DNA from: JAUIAI01 sp049680625
Lineage (GTDB): Bacteria; Pseudomonadota; Gammaproteobacteria; Burkholderiales; Burkholderiaceae_E
Assembly (NCBI GenBank): GCA_049680625.1
Contig: JBAUID010000145.1
Location: forward strand, 1 to 12,017
Length of the DNA stretch: 12,017 bases
Direction: 5' to 3'
The position numbers and the translations under genes are program-made. How positions within the stretch are numbered: the first letter of the stretch is position 1; the number at the start of each line of letters is the position of its first letter. Below the pieces are notes generated by a model. The model was given only the letters and a program-made list of their open reading frames with translations. It was not told where the DNA came from and did no database searches. Shown here piece by piece: positions 6,052 to 12,017 of the stretch.

Positions 6052-7104
6052 GTGCAGCAAACCGAAAAACAACCCGCAATGAAGCAATCAATTCAGTATC
6101 GTCATGCCCACTTTGCGGGTGCGCAAACGGTTGAGATTCGCCGCTCTACCCTGCCGGAACCTCAAGCCGGTGAAGTGCGATTGCGGGTGCGAAGAACCGC
6201 GTTGTGTGGTTCTGACAATCGACTTTGGCGTGACGGTGCGAATCAGACGCCAGGACATGAAATTTTTGGCGTCGTTGAGCAACCCGGTCACCCGGCTGAT
6301 CAACAGCGCGCCTGCGTCTATATCCCCGTGTACTGCGGAAAATGCCCAAGCTGCCGGCGCGGCGTAACACAGAGCTGCCAAACCCAATCTACCCTCATTG
6401 GCTGGAACCGGGACGGCGGCTTCAGCGAATACGTACTGGTGCCAGAGCAATGCCTGCTGCCGGTACCCGACAGCATCGAAGACCGACTCGCGCCGTTGTT
6501 GCTCGACACTATTGGCACGTCAGCCCATGCCGTGCGAACGGTGAAACGGCTGATGGCCAGCCAACGTGGGGATTCGCCGCTTTCCGATCTACGCATTTTA
6601 GTTACCGGTGCCGGCCCGGTTGGCATTGGCACCCTGATTGCGTTGCAGGACATTGGTTTTGAAGGTATTGAAGTATTTGATCCGACACCAAAGCGGATGG
6701 CGATTGCTTTACAGCTGGGAGCGCTCGCTCAGGCTGGTGCGAATAACGCCGATGAGTCAGGTCAACGATACGACTGCGTTTTTGAGTGTAGCGGCGCGCA
6801 CGCGGCGCGCAATGCAGCGATTAGCGCGGTTGCGCCCGACGGGGTTGTAGTACTAATCGGCGAGAACTCGTCTCCGTGGACAATTGAAGAAGGTCCGGTG
6901 TTTCGACGCAAAGACTTCATTATGTTGCGTAGCTTTTACTTTCCAGTCAGTGAACACCGAATGAATGTCGAGCTACTGGAACGACGAAGTGACCAATACC
7001 GAACAATTACCGATACAGAGTTTTCTCTGGACGAACTGGCGCAGGCCTATGTTGAATTTGCGCGCGGTGATACGCTTAAGCCCTTGCTAACCATCACCGA
7101 CTGA
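6052..7104 (+). CDS. Zinc-type medium-chain alcohol/polyol dehydrogenase
   Basis: This 350-residue MDR enzyme oxidises a secondary alcohol with NAD(P)+ in the cytoplasm. The catalytic zinc site is C52 (ALCGSD) and H69-E70 (TPGHEIFG), with D152 (LLLDTIGTSAHA) as candidate third ligand where relatives have Glu or Cys. The structural zinc loop has all four cysteines, C95, C98, C101 and C109. The nucleotide fold shows VTGAGPVGIG (184-193), and an acidic residue, D210 (VFDPTPKR), favours NAD over NADP. The GTG start is preferred because GAGG (6042-6045) lies 6 bases before it, while the in-frame ATG at 6079 has no SD. It follows the sulfatase by 67 bp with no obvious terminator, so co-transcription is likely. 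It is related to threonine/sorbitol dehydrogenases but the substrate is not assignable; it may oxidise the alcohol freed by the sulfatase. Confidence 0.88.
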   Translation: MQQTEKQPAMKQSIQYRHAHFAGAQTVEIRRSTLPEPQAGEVRLRVRRTALCGSDNRLWRDGANQTPGHEIFGVVEQPGHPADQQRACVYIPVYCGKCPSCRRGVTQSCQTQSTLIGWNRDGGFSEYVLVPEQCLLPVPDSIEDRLAPLLLDTIGTSAHAVRTVKRLMASQRGDSPLSDLRILVTGAGPVGIGTLIALQDIGFEGIEVFDPTPKRMAIALQLGALAQAGANNADESGQRYDCVFECSGAHAARNAAISAVAPDGVVVLIGENSSPWTIEEGPVFRRKDFIMLRSFYFPVSEHRMNVELLERRSDQYRTITDTEFSLDELAQAYVEFARGDTLKPLLTITD

Positions 7105-7240
7105 TACGAGCCTACCCAAAACAGTAACCGTCGGCTCTACTACGCAGCGCACTGCCACAAAATTCGCAATATAGTACGCCGCAGCACGCCAATAATAATT
7201 CATATCCGGAGCCCTCTGGGCTGAGGTTTGATCTTGTAGG

Positions 7241-7278
7241 CAATCGCATTGGTTCGATTCTTGCATTTCGGCTATGCT
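7241..7278 (+). promoter_or_regulatory. Candidate promoter and operator before the TRAP genes
   Basis: The 201-bp gap 7105-7305 is the longest break in the plus-strand series after the divergent promoter region. Within it TTGGTT (7249-7254) and TATGCT (7273-7278) stand 18 bp apart and resemble a weak sigma-70 promoter, 27 bp before the dctQ ATG. AATCG (7242-7246) and CGATT (7255-7259) form an inverted repeat with an 8-bp centre over the -35 box, a place where a repressor would block RNA polymerase. Upstream, AGCCC-TCT-GGGCT (7210-7222) is a small hairpin without a T tract. The rest of the gap shows nothing I can interpret. Confidence 0.3.
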
Positions 7279-7305
7279 GAGCCTTCGTTACGTCAGAGAC
7301 AGCGT

Positions 7306-7854
7306 ATGGATGCACTACACCGGGTAGTGGAGCGGCTATATCAGTTTAATTCCGCCCTGCTTCTAGTCTGTAAGTACTTGATTATCATCATTGTTGCAGT
7401 CATTGCGATCATTCTGATTGCCGCTGTTGTCTTCCGATATGGCCTGAACAGCGCGCTGTCCTGGGCTGAAGAATCCGGCAAGTACCTGATGGTCTGGCTC
7501 ACCTTTCTCGGCGCACCGATTGCGCTGCGCGAGTTTGGTCACATCAACATTGATGTCCTGGTGAAAATCATTCCACCGCGCATGCAGCAGTTTATGCACC
7601 TGCTGGTGAACCTGATCATCTGCTTCACCATGTCGATTGTTCTCTGGAAGGGTCTTGGCTTCGCTGAACAAGGCGCGCGGCAAGTCGCGTCAAGTTTCAA
7701 CCTGTCAATGTTCTGGCTCTACATTTCTGTACCGGTTGGCTCCGCACTCACCATTCTGGTAGCGATTGAACATGCACTGCGGTCTTTTATTGGTATCTTC
7801 CGTCCCGATCAGGGATTGGTGATTACTGCAACCGAGGCTGACAGTGTGTACTAA
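7306..7854 (+). CDS. dctQ: TRAP transporter small permease (DctQ family)
   Basis: This 182-residue inner-membrane protein is the small (4-helix) subunit of a TRAP transporter, which uses the sodium or proton gradient to import organic anions. Predicted helices are about 17-43 (KYLIIIIVAVIAIILIAAVV), 58-76, 95-115 and 134-155. The family hallmark follows helix 1: FRYGLNSALSWAEESGKYLMVW (43-64) with the E55-E56 pair, then REFGHINIDVL (75-85). The ATG at 7306 is preferred; purine-rich AGAGA lies about 7 bases upstream, and the longer TTG start at 7249 would add a hydrophilic stretch that overlaps the putative promoter. Its stop is followed by a hairpin and by dctM in the same reading frame. The symbol is a family name; the transported substrate is unknown. 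Confidence 0.9.
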   Translation: MDALHRVVERLYQFNSALLLVCKYLIIIIVAVIAIILIAAVVFRYGLNSALSWAEESGKYLMVWLTFLGAPIALREFGHINIDVLVKIIPPRMQQFMHLLVNLIICFTMSIVLWKGLGFAEQGARQVASSFNLSMFWLYISVPVGSALTILVAIEHALRSFIGIFRPDQGLVITATEADSVY

Positions 7855-7855
7855 T

Positions 7856-7901
7856 TTGCAAAATCCTGGTCGCTATGGCTCAACGCTACGGCCAGGTGCA
7901 A
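7856..7901 (+). other. Stem-loop in the dctQ-dctM gap
   Basis: CCTGGTCG (7865-7872) pairs with CGGCCAGG (7889-7896), including one G-U pair. An outer helix TTGCA (7856-7860) with TGCAA (7897-7901) continues it after a 4-base AAAT bulge. It begins one base after the dctQ stop. No T tract follows, so it is not an intrinsic terminator. Roles could include mRNA processing or control of dctM translation. Confidence 0.45.
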
Positions 7902-7926
7902 CCGCCACAGCCACCCGGATCGCAAC

Positions 7927-9216
7927 ATGGCACTGACTTTCTTTTACCTCTTGCTGTTCCTGATGCTTATCGGGGTACCCATTGTATTTGCGTTGATTTT
8001 TGCGCCTATTGTTGGGGTGTGGCTGGACGGAAAAACCGTCTTTCTAAGCATGTTTCCGCAGCGGATCTTTGGCGGCATCAATCAGTTCCCGCTACTCGCA
8101 ATCCCGATGTTCATCCTGGCCGGTGAAGTCATGAACCGGGGTGGTATTACGCTGCGCCTGGTCGACTTCGCCAAAACCCTGGTTGGTCACTTTCGGGGCG
8201 GGCTGGCCCATGTCAATATTTTGTCGAGCCTGTTGTTCGCGGGCTTATCCGGCTCTGCCGTGGCCGATACATCAGCGCTGGGTTCGATGCTGATACCGGC
8301 AATGGAAAAAGACGGCTATTCGCGCCGCTTTGCTGCGGCCGTCACCGCGGCATCTTCAGTTATCGGCCCGGTCATTCCACCGTCAATCATCATGGTGGTG
8401 TATGCCTACATCATGGGGGTCTCAGTTGGCGGGTTGTTTGCGGCCGGTTTTGTACCCGGCGCCATGATGGGTATCGGGTTGATGCTGGTGAATGCCATGA
8501 TTTCGCATAAACGCCAGTATCCACGGGCGGCGCACCGTGCACCAGCACGTGTCATTGGCCGCAGTTTCCTGAGTGCATTTTTTCCGTTAATGACCCCACT
8601 GATTATTCTGGGGGGGATTCTATCCGGGGTATTCACGCCAACAGAAGCCGCCGCGGCAGCCGTTGCCTACGCCGTGCTGCTCAGCATCTTTGTTACCCGG
8701 ACCCTGCCGTTCAAAGAAATACCCGATATGCTTTACCGGGCAGGGCTCACTTCGGCGAGCATTTTGCTGGTCATCGGGGCGGCCACGGTTTTCGGCTGGG
8801 TCACTTCGCTGTCCGGCGTATCGTCCGCCGTTTCTGCGCTGCTCACCTCCGTCAGCGATACCCCCTGGGTTGTCTTGCTTCTGGTGAATGCACTATTGTT
8901 TATCGTCGGAATGTTCTTTGACGCTGGCCCGGCAATTCTGATACTTGGGCCGCTACTGGCGCCAACCATGGTGTCCCTGGGGGTAGACCCACTTCATTTT
9001 GCAATCATTATGTGTGTCAACCTGACGGTGGGCCTGGCCACACCACCGATGGGTCTGGTGTTGTTCGTTGCATCATCAATTGGCAGAGTATCTGTCACGG
9101 ACATCACCCGCGAGCTGTGGCCTTTTCTGCTGATGCACGCCCTTATTATTCTGCTGATCACTTACGTTCCGGCCCTGACAATGACCTTGCCAAGGATGTT
9201 AGGGCTTGGGGGATAA
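7927..9216 (+). CDS. dctM: TRAP transporter large permease (DctM family)
   Basis: This 429-residue, highly hydrophobic protein is the transport channel subunit of the TRAP system, with about a dozen membrane helices from residue 3 to the C-terminus. Family blocks are present in order: FPLLAIPMFILAGEVMNRGGIT (54-75), GLSGSAVADTSALGSMLIPAM (106-126), and the helix-hairpin segment SSVIGPVIPPSIIMVVYA (143-160), followed by FVPG and the second-half counterpart GLATPPMGLVLFVASSIG near the end. Length and order are those of a complete DctM. The ATG at 7927 has only a weak GGA upstream. The gap to dctQ is 72 bp, whereas these genes often overlap or touch. Those 72 bp are an open extension of both frames apart from the dctQ stop. 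Partner genes are dctQ and dctP. Confidence 0.93.
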   Translation: MALTFFYLLLFLMLIGVPIVFALIFAPIVGVWLDGKTVFLSMFPQRIFGGINQFPLLAIPMFILAGEVMNRGGITLRLVDFAKTLVGHFRGGLAHVNILSSLLFAGLSGSAVADTSALGSMLIPAMEKDGYSRRFAAAVTAASSVIGPVIPPSIIMVVYAYIMGVSVGGLFAAGFVPGAMMGIGLMLVNAMISHKRQYPRAAHRAPARVIGRSFLSAFFPLMTPLIILGGILSGVFTPTEAAAAAVAYAVLLSIFVTRTLPFKEIPDMLYRAGLTSASILLVIGAATVFGWVTSLSGVSSAVSALLTSVSDTPWVVLLLVNALLFIVGMFFDAGPAILILGPLLAPTMVSLGVDPLHFAIIMCVNLTVGLATPPMGLVLFVASSIGRVSVTDITRELWPFLLMHALIILLITYVPALTMTLPRMLGLGG

Positions 9217-9237
9217 GTGTTTTGGGGTAAATAGCAG

Positions 9238-9251
9238 ATGACTTCGGTCAT
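9238..9251 (+). other. Small stem-loop with C(UUCG)G tetraloop upstream of dctP
   Basis: ATGAC (9238-9242) and GTCAT (9247-9251) close a TTCG loop with a C-G pair, the extra-stable tetraloop form. It lies in the 90-bp gap 9217-9306. T-rich GCTTTTGATTTTT begins about 10 bases later, too far for a standard terminator. A weak promoter-like TTGCTT (9259-9264) and TACAAA (9283-9288) also occur here. Possible roles are mRNA end formation or raising dctP expression. Confidence 0.4.
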
Positions 9252-9294
9252 GCAGGCATTGCTTTTGATTTTTACACGGCAGTACAAACAATAC

Positions 9295-9300
9295 GAGGAG
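9295..9300 (+). promoter_or_regulatory. Strong ribosome-binding site deciding the dctP start
   Basis: GAGGAG lies 6 bases before the ATG at 9307. The frame is open further upstream to an ATG at 9238, but that one lies in the tetraloop hairpin without an SD and would put a hydrophilic stretch before the signal peptide. Confidence 0.8.
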
Positions 9301-9306
9301 ACAAAC

Positions 9307-10371
9307 ATGTTCAAACGACTTATCGGTCCGCTAACCGTCGCAGCAGCGGTGGCAATCGGAACCGCGACCTTACCTCTGGCTGCGCACAGCGCAGAGTTCA
9401 CCATCAAATACGGACACCCGGGCCCGGTCGGCCCCGACTCTGACGACGATGTCGCCGGACAATTCCTGAAGTACTTCCTGGAAGCACGCTCAAACGGCCG
9501 AATCGAGGTACAGATTTTTCCTGGCTCTCAGCTAGGCAACTTCCGCGAGATGGTTGAGCAAGTCAATGCCAATGCACTCGAAATTGCTCACACTGCCCTT
9601 GGTGGCCTGGTGGGCTTCATGCCTGAACTGCAAGTAATCGAGCTTCCCTACGTGATTCGAGACGACGCAGTTGCCGAATGTATGATCAAAGGGCCATTTT
9701 TTGAAGATGCCAGGAAAAGCTTTTTGGAAAAATCCGGCAATGTAAACCTGATTGGCATTGGCAACACAGGTCGCTTTCGCAACTTCTTTACTAAAAACGC
9801 TTTGGTCAAACAAGCTTCTGACCTCAAAGGCGTGAAGATGCGGGTGATTAACTCGCAACTGCCGGTCGAAATGATGAAATTCTTCGGCGCCAATCCAACC
9901 CCGGTTGCCTGGGGTGAGCTCTATACCTCGCTGGCTACCGGCGTGGTCGAGGGCACAAAAAATGCGGTCACCGACATCATTCCGAACAAAATGCACGAGG
10001 TGGTGAAGTTCGCCACGGTTGACGAGCACGCCTATTTATACGGTTTTATGGCCGTCAGCCAGAAGTTCCTCGACAGTTTGCCGGCAGATCTCAAAGCACT
10101 GACTGTCAGCGGCATTCAGCAAATGGCTGACGTCCAGCTTGAGTTCAATAAAGGAGCGGAAGCTCGCCAAAGTGCTGCGTTTCTTAAATCGGGAGGCAAA
10201 ATCTACGTCCCGAACGAAGAAGACATGAAAACCTTCCGTGCGGTGAAAGAGCCGATGAAAAAATGGTATGTCGATCAGTTTGGTGCCCAGTGGTACGACA
10301 AGTACGCTAACGCAGCGACCAGTTGCGAAAAGAGTGTCGATGCCCGTATCGCACAACTAGGCAGTAAGTAA
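9307..10371 (+). CDS. dctP: TRAP transporter periplasmic solute-binding protein (DctP family)
   Basis: This 354-residue secreted receptor captures the substrate in the periplasm and delivers it to DctQM. A Sec signal peptide is clear: MFKR, a hydrophobic core to about residue 25, and likely cleavage after AHSA (29), giving mature EFTIKYGH. Family features include FPGSQLGN (71-78), GNTGRFRNFF (152-161) and LKGVKMRVINS (173-183). In the last of these, R179 is at the conserved arginine that usually salt-bridges a substrate carboxylate. It is followed by GANPTPVAWGELYTSLATGVVEGTKN (194-219). The usual Gln/Glu before that Asn is K218, adding a positive charge near the binding region. C125 and C340 could form a disulfide, but their pairing is untested. 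The order Q-M-P places the receptor last. A strong SD and a downstream stem-loop suggest it is made in excess over the permeases. The ligand is unknown. Confidence 0.92.
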   Translation: MFKRLIGPLTVAAAVAIGTATLPLAAHSAEFTIKYGHPGPVGPDSDDDVAGQFLKYFLEARSNGRIEVQIFPGSQLGNFREMVEQVNANALEIAHTALGGLVGFMPELQVIELPYVIRDDAVAECMIKGPFFEDARKSFLEKSGNVNLIGIGNTGRFRNFFTKNALVKQASDLKGVKMRVINSQLPVEMMKFFGANPTPVAWGELYTSLATGVVEGTKNAVTDIIPNKMHEVVKFATVDEHAYLYGFMAVSQKFLDSLPADLKALTVSGIQQMADVQLEFNKGAEARQSAAFLKSGGKIYVPNEEDMKTFRAVKEPMKKWYVDQFGAQWYDKYANAATSCEKSVDARIAQLGSK

Positions 10372-10379
10372 GCGCCTGG

Positions 10380-10420
10380 CCGGCCGCAGAGCCGTTACAT
10401 TTTGGTGGTTCCGCGGCCGG
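10380..10420 (+). other. Stable GC-rich stem-loop between dctP and the SDR gene
   Basis: CCGGCCGC (10380-10387) pairs exactly with GCGGCCGG (10413-10420). After one A-C mismatch the helix continues with GAGCC (10389-10393) to GGTTC (10407-10411), including a G-U pair, and further wobble pairs lead to a 7-base loop around 10397-10403. It starts 8 bases after the dctP stop and has no T tract. It could shield the dctP mRNA 3' end and reduce read-through into the SDR gene. Confidence 0.6.
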
Positions 10421-10457
10421 GACTCATTCAGAACAAAGAAGAAAATAACTCAACTAA

Positions 10458-11219
10458 ATGACCCAGCGATTCGATAGTCGTCGCGCCGTTGTAACCGGTG
10501 GCGCCCAAGGTATTGGCCAGGCTGTTGCTATGCGACTGGCACGGGAAGGCGCGCGCGTATTGGTTGCCGACATCGATGCGCAGGCGGCAGCTCACACGGC
10601 AGATCAGATTTGTAGTGCCGGCGGTATCGCCGCTTCAATCGGGGCGGACGTTTCAGACCGCGCCCAGGTTGCTGACATGTTTGCCCTGGCGGTCTCATCC
10701 TGGTCCGGGGTTGATATTCTGGTATCCAATGCGGGTCGTATGGACCGCCTGCCTTTTCTGGAAATGACCGATCAGTTGTGGGCGCAGATTCTCAGTGTCA
10801 ATCTGACCGGTGCTTTTCTTTGTGGTCAACTGGCCGCACGCCAAATGGTTGCTCAGGGCACCGGGGGGCGGATTGTCAACATCGCATCGAATTCCGGCAT
10901 CTTTGGTGGCCGGGGCCGGGCGGCCTACGGCGCCAGCAAAGCGGGCATTATCAATCTCACCCAGACCATGGCGATCGAACTGGCAGCGCACAATATCCTG
11001 GTTAACGCAGTTGCCCCGGGGGCGACACGCACTCGCGCGGTCAGCGGTGATGTGCCCGGGCCCAGTGTGTATAACCGCGCGCCGATACAACGGTTTGCCG
11101 AGCCGGAAGAAATTGCCGCTTTGGTGTGTTTTGCCGCGTCTGACGAGTGCTCATTTACTACCGGACACGTCCTGTCGGCCGATGGTGGATTCACCATAGC
11201 CGGGGTTATGGAAGGCTGA
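10458..11219 (+). CDS. Classical short-chain dehydrogenase/reductase (SDR)
   Basis: This 253-residue Rossmann-fold oxidoreductase interconverts an alcohol and a ketone with a nicotinamide cofactor. The cofactor motif TGGAQGIG is at 13-20, and D38 (VLVADID) predicts NAD(H) preference. Structural NAG is at 91-93. The catalytic tetrad is N115 (SVNLTG), S144 (NIASNSG), Y157 and K161 (YGASK), all at normal spacing. The C-terminal GHVLSADGGF (236-245) is the standard SDR ending, so the gene is complete. The start ATG has no good SD, only purine-rich sequence about 11 or more bases upstream, so translation may be modest. It follows dctP by 86 bp holding a strong hairpin. As the last gene of the plus-strand series it could oxidise a sugar, polyol or hydroxy acid derived from the imported substrate. 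The exact reaction cannot be deduced. Confidence 0.9.
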   Translation: MTQRFDSRRAVVTGGAQGIGQAVAMRLAREGARVLVADIDAQAAAHTADQICSAGGIAASIGADVSDRAQVADMFALAVSSWSGVDILVSNAGRMDRLPFLEMTDQLWAQILSVNLTGAFLCGQLAARQMVAQGTGGRIVNIASNSGIFGGRGRAAYGASKAGIINLTQTMAIELAAHNILVNAVAPGATRTRAVSGDVPGPSVYNRAPIQRFAEPEEIAALVCFAASDECSFTTGHVLSADGGFTIAGVMEG

Positions 11220-11227
11220 GCCCCGGC
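11199..11227 (+). other. Stem-loop spanning the SDR stop codon
   Basis: GCCGGGG (11199-11205) pairs exactly with CCCCGGC (11221-11227), extended by a G-U and an A-T pair, with about 11 bases in the loop. The TGA stop (11217-11219) lies at the loop edge. No T tract follows, so it is more likely a 3' mRNA barrier than a terminator. Confidence 0.45.
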
Positions 11228-11264
11228 AAGACCGACCTGCAGGAGGCTGGCACTGAGCACATTC

Positions 11265-11289
11265 GGCGCCTGGTGACGCCCACATTTTT
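11265..11289 (+). terminator. Weak candidate terminator after the SDR gene
   Basis: GGCG (11265-11268) and CGCC (11277-11280) form a short stem with an 8-base loop, followed by CACATTTTT (11281-11289). The stem is short, so confidence is low. It is placed sensibly in the 221-bp gap 11220-11440, which separates the catabolic series from the murein hydrolase gene. I found no convincing promoter in the rest of that gap. Confidence 0.3.
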
Positions 11290-11440
11290 GCTGATAAGTA
11301 AACGCCATTATCGACATCCGATCGCCTTGAACTGACCGCTGGTTCCGAGCCATCGGCCGTCGATCGTACGAACGAAACAAACTGTATCGTTTCCGGCAAA
11401 TATTGCAGCGTTATTCGTTAAACCAGGATGCAGACAGACA

Positions 11441-12017
11441 ATGATTACACGCCGCAATTTCCTGGGAGGGCTCGCCATTGGCGGACTTAGTACCGCCGTA
11501 CCCGCGTGGGCCAGTGCGCGCAACAATACTGTCCACACAAACGCCAGTAACTACTTTGACGATGCTCAAGTCAATGTAAAAACCGGCAAACCGCTTTACC
11601 TGGGTGACACCCGAGCGATCACTGTGCGCAATTTACGCTTCAATGAATCTGCCACTTTCCTGCTTGGCCGCAATGAATCGGTGTCATTCGAAGCCCAACG
11701 AGAGCTGAGCCATCTGCTGCGCGATCACCACAACGGCAAAGTGGGCCAGATGGATCCGGCGCTAATTGTTCACCTGATGGATTTGCAAAGCCTGCTTGGC
11801 ACAGGTGATACCGCTTTTGAAATTGTCTCAGCTTATCGCTCCCCGCAAACGAATCAAATGCTGCGCAAACGCAGCAAGAAAGTGGCAACACACAGCCTGC
11901 ATATGCGAGGTCGTGCCATCGATATTCGCTTACCCGGCGTGTCAATGAAAGAGCTGCATTACGCGGCACTGGATCTCGGCGCCGGCGGAGTTGGCTTTTA
12001 TAATCGGTTTGTCCATC
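11441..12017 (+). CDS. mepK: MepK/YcbK-like murein DD/LD-endopeptidase (DUF882, peptidase M15), 3' truncated
   Basis: The frame is open from ATG 11441 to the right edge, giving 192 residues that lack only a short C-terminus. The protein trims peptidoglycan cross-links in the periplasm. An N-terminal twin-arginine signal is evident: MITRRNFLGG with R4-R5, a hydrophobic stretch to about 22 and a cleavage-like AWASA. The catalytic domain has SAYRSPQTN (130-138), then S152-L-H154-M-R-G-R-A-I-D161, the zinc-binding SxHxxGxAxD motif of M15 peptidases, and IRLPGV (162-167). GGVGFYNRFVH ends in H192, the position of the last zinc ligand. AGGA (11425-11428) is 12 bases before the ATG, a weak SD; the nearer ATG at 11428 is out of frame. 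In relatives an L,D-transpeptidase gene (ycbB) is often adjacent upstream, but here an SDR gene lies there instead. Housekeeping, not part of the sulfatase series. Confidence 0.9.
   Translation, partial: MITRRNFLGGLAIGGLSTAVPAWASARNNTVHTNASNYFDDAQVNVKTGKPLYLGDTRAITVRNLRFNESATFLLGRNESVSFEAQRELSHLLRDHHNGKVGQMDPALIVHLMDLQSLLGTGDTAFEIVSAYRSPQTNQMLRKRSKKVATHSLHMRGRAIDIRLPGVSMKELHYAALDLGAGGVGFYNRFVH

Noticed and set aside
7112..7315. 67-codon minus-strand frame across the gap before dctQ, with a Cys-rich end
   Set aside because: The cysteines do not form a convincing zinc-finger spacing and the frame overlaps the dctQ start. No promoter or SD was seen, so it is kept as non-coding.
10378..10385. 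GGCCGGCC palindrome as an operator
   Set aside because: It is better explained as part of the left arm of the dctP-SDR stem-loop.
1..12017. Mobile element, prophage, CRISPR array or defence system
   Set aside because: No transposase, integrase, terminal inverted repeats, regularly spaced repeats, tRNA or defence-type domains were seen; all large frames match metabolic, transport or cell-wall families.

Overview
The window is a protein-dense, moderately GC-rich stretch of a Gram-negative proteobacterial chromosome. Evidence for this is a Tat-exported DUF882/MepK-type murein endopeptidase, a tripartite TRAP uptake system with a Sec-exported binding protein, short intergenic gaps and Shine-Dalgarno (SD) starts. 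Marine or soil proteobacteria often carry such sulfatase/TRAP/dehydrogenase islands, but the sequence alone does not name a genus. I see no phage, IS, CRISPR, rRNA or tRNA feature.

Layout, left to right. (1) Bases 3-146 are the tail of an unrecognised gene. It is followed by a promoter region with an 11-bp tandem repeat and a cupin of the cysteine dioxygenase type (271-873). (2) Convergent to this is a minus-strand pair: a class-III-cyclase-like DUF3095 protein (2253-3416), then an FAD-dependent DAO-family amine/amino-acid oxidase (926-2221). The pair ends in a likely intrinsic terminator. (3) From a divergent promoter region at 3417-3568 a long plus-strand series begins: a SAM methyltransferase (3569-4459), a cytoplasmic S1-type sulfatase (4548-5984) and a zinc-type medium-chain dehydrogenase (6052-7104). 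After a 201-bp gap come the TRAP transporter in the order Q-M-P (7306-10371) and a short-chain dehydrogenase (10458-11219). (4) The start of a MepK-like murein endopeptidase gene (11441 onward) runs off the right edge and looks like an unrelated unit.

The most coherent reading of 4548-11219 is a catabolic island. TRAP systems usually import small organic anions, the sulfatase has no export signal and would act on imported material, and the two dehydrogenases would oxidise alcohol groups exposed by desulfation. This suggests uptake and breakdown of a small sulfate ester (or a phosphonate/phosphate ester handled by the same enzyme clade), perhaps one carrying a carboxylate. The substrate is not determinable from sequence. 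No regulator is encoded in the window.

Stem-loops sit in the transporter and dehydrogenase intergenic gaps (dctQ-dctM, dctM-dctP, dctP-SDR) and probably tune relative expression. dctQ and dctM are in the same reading frame, separated by one stop codon. All function calls come from motif reading by eye; no database search was run.
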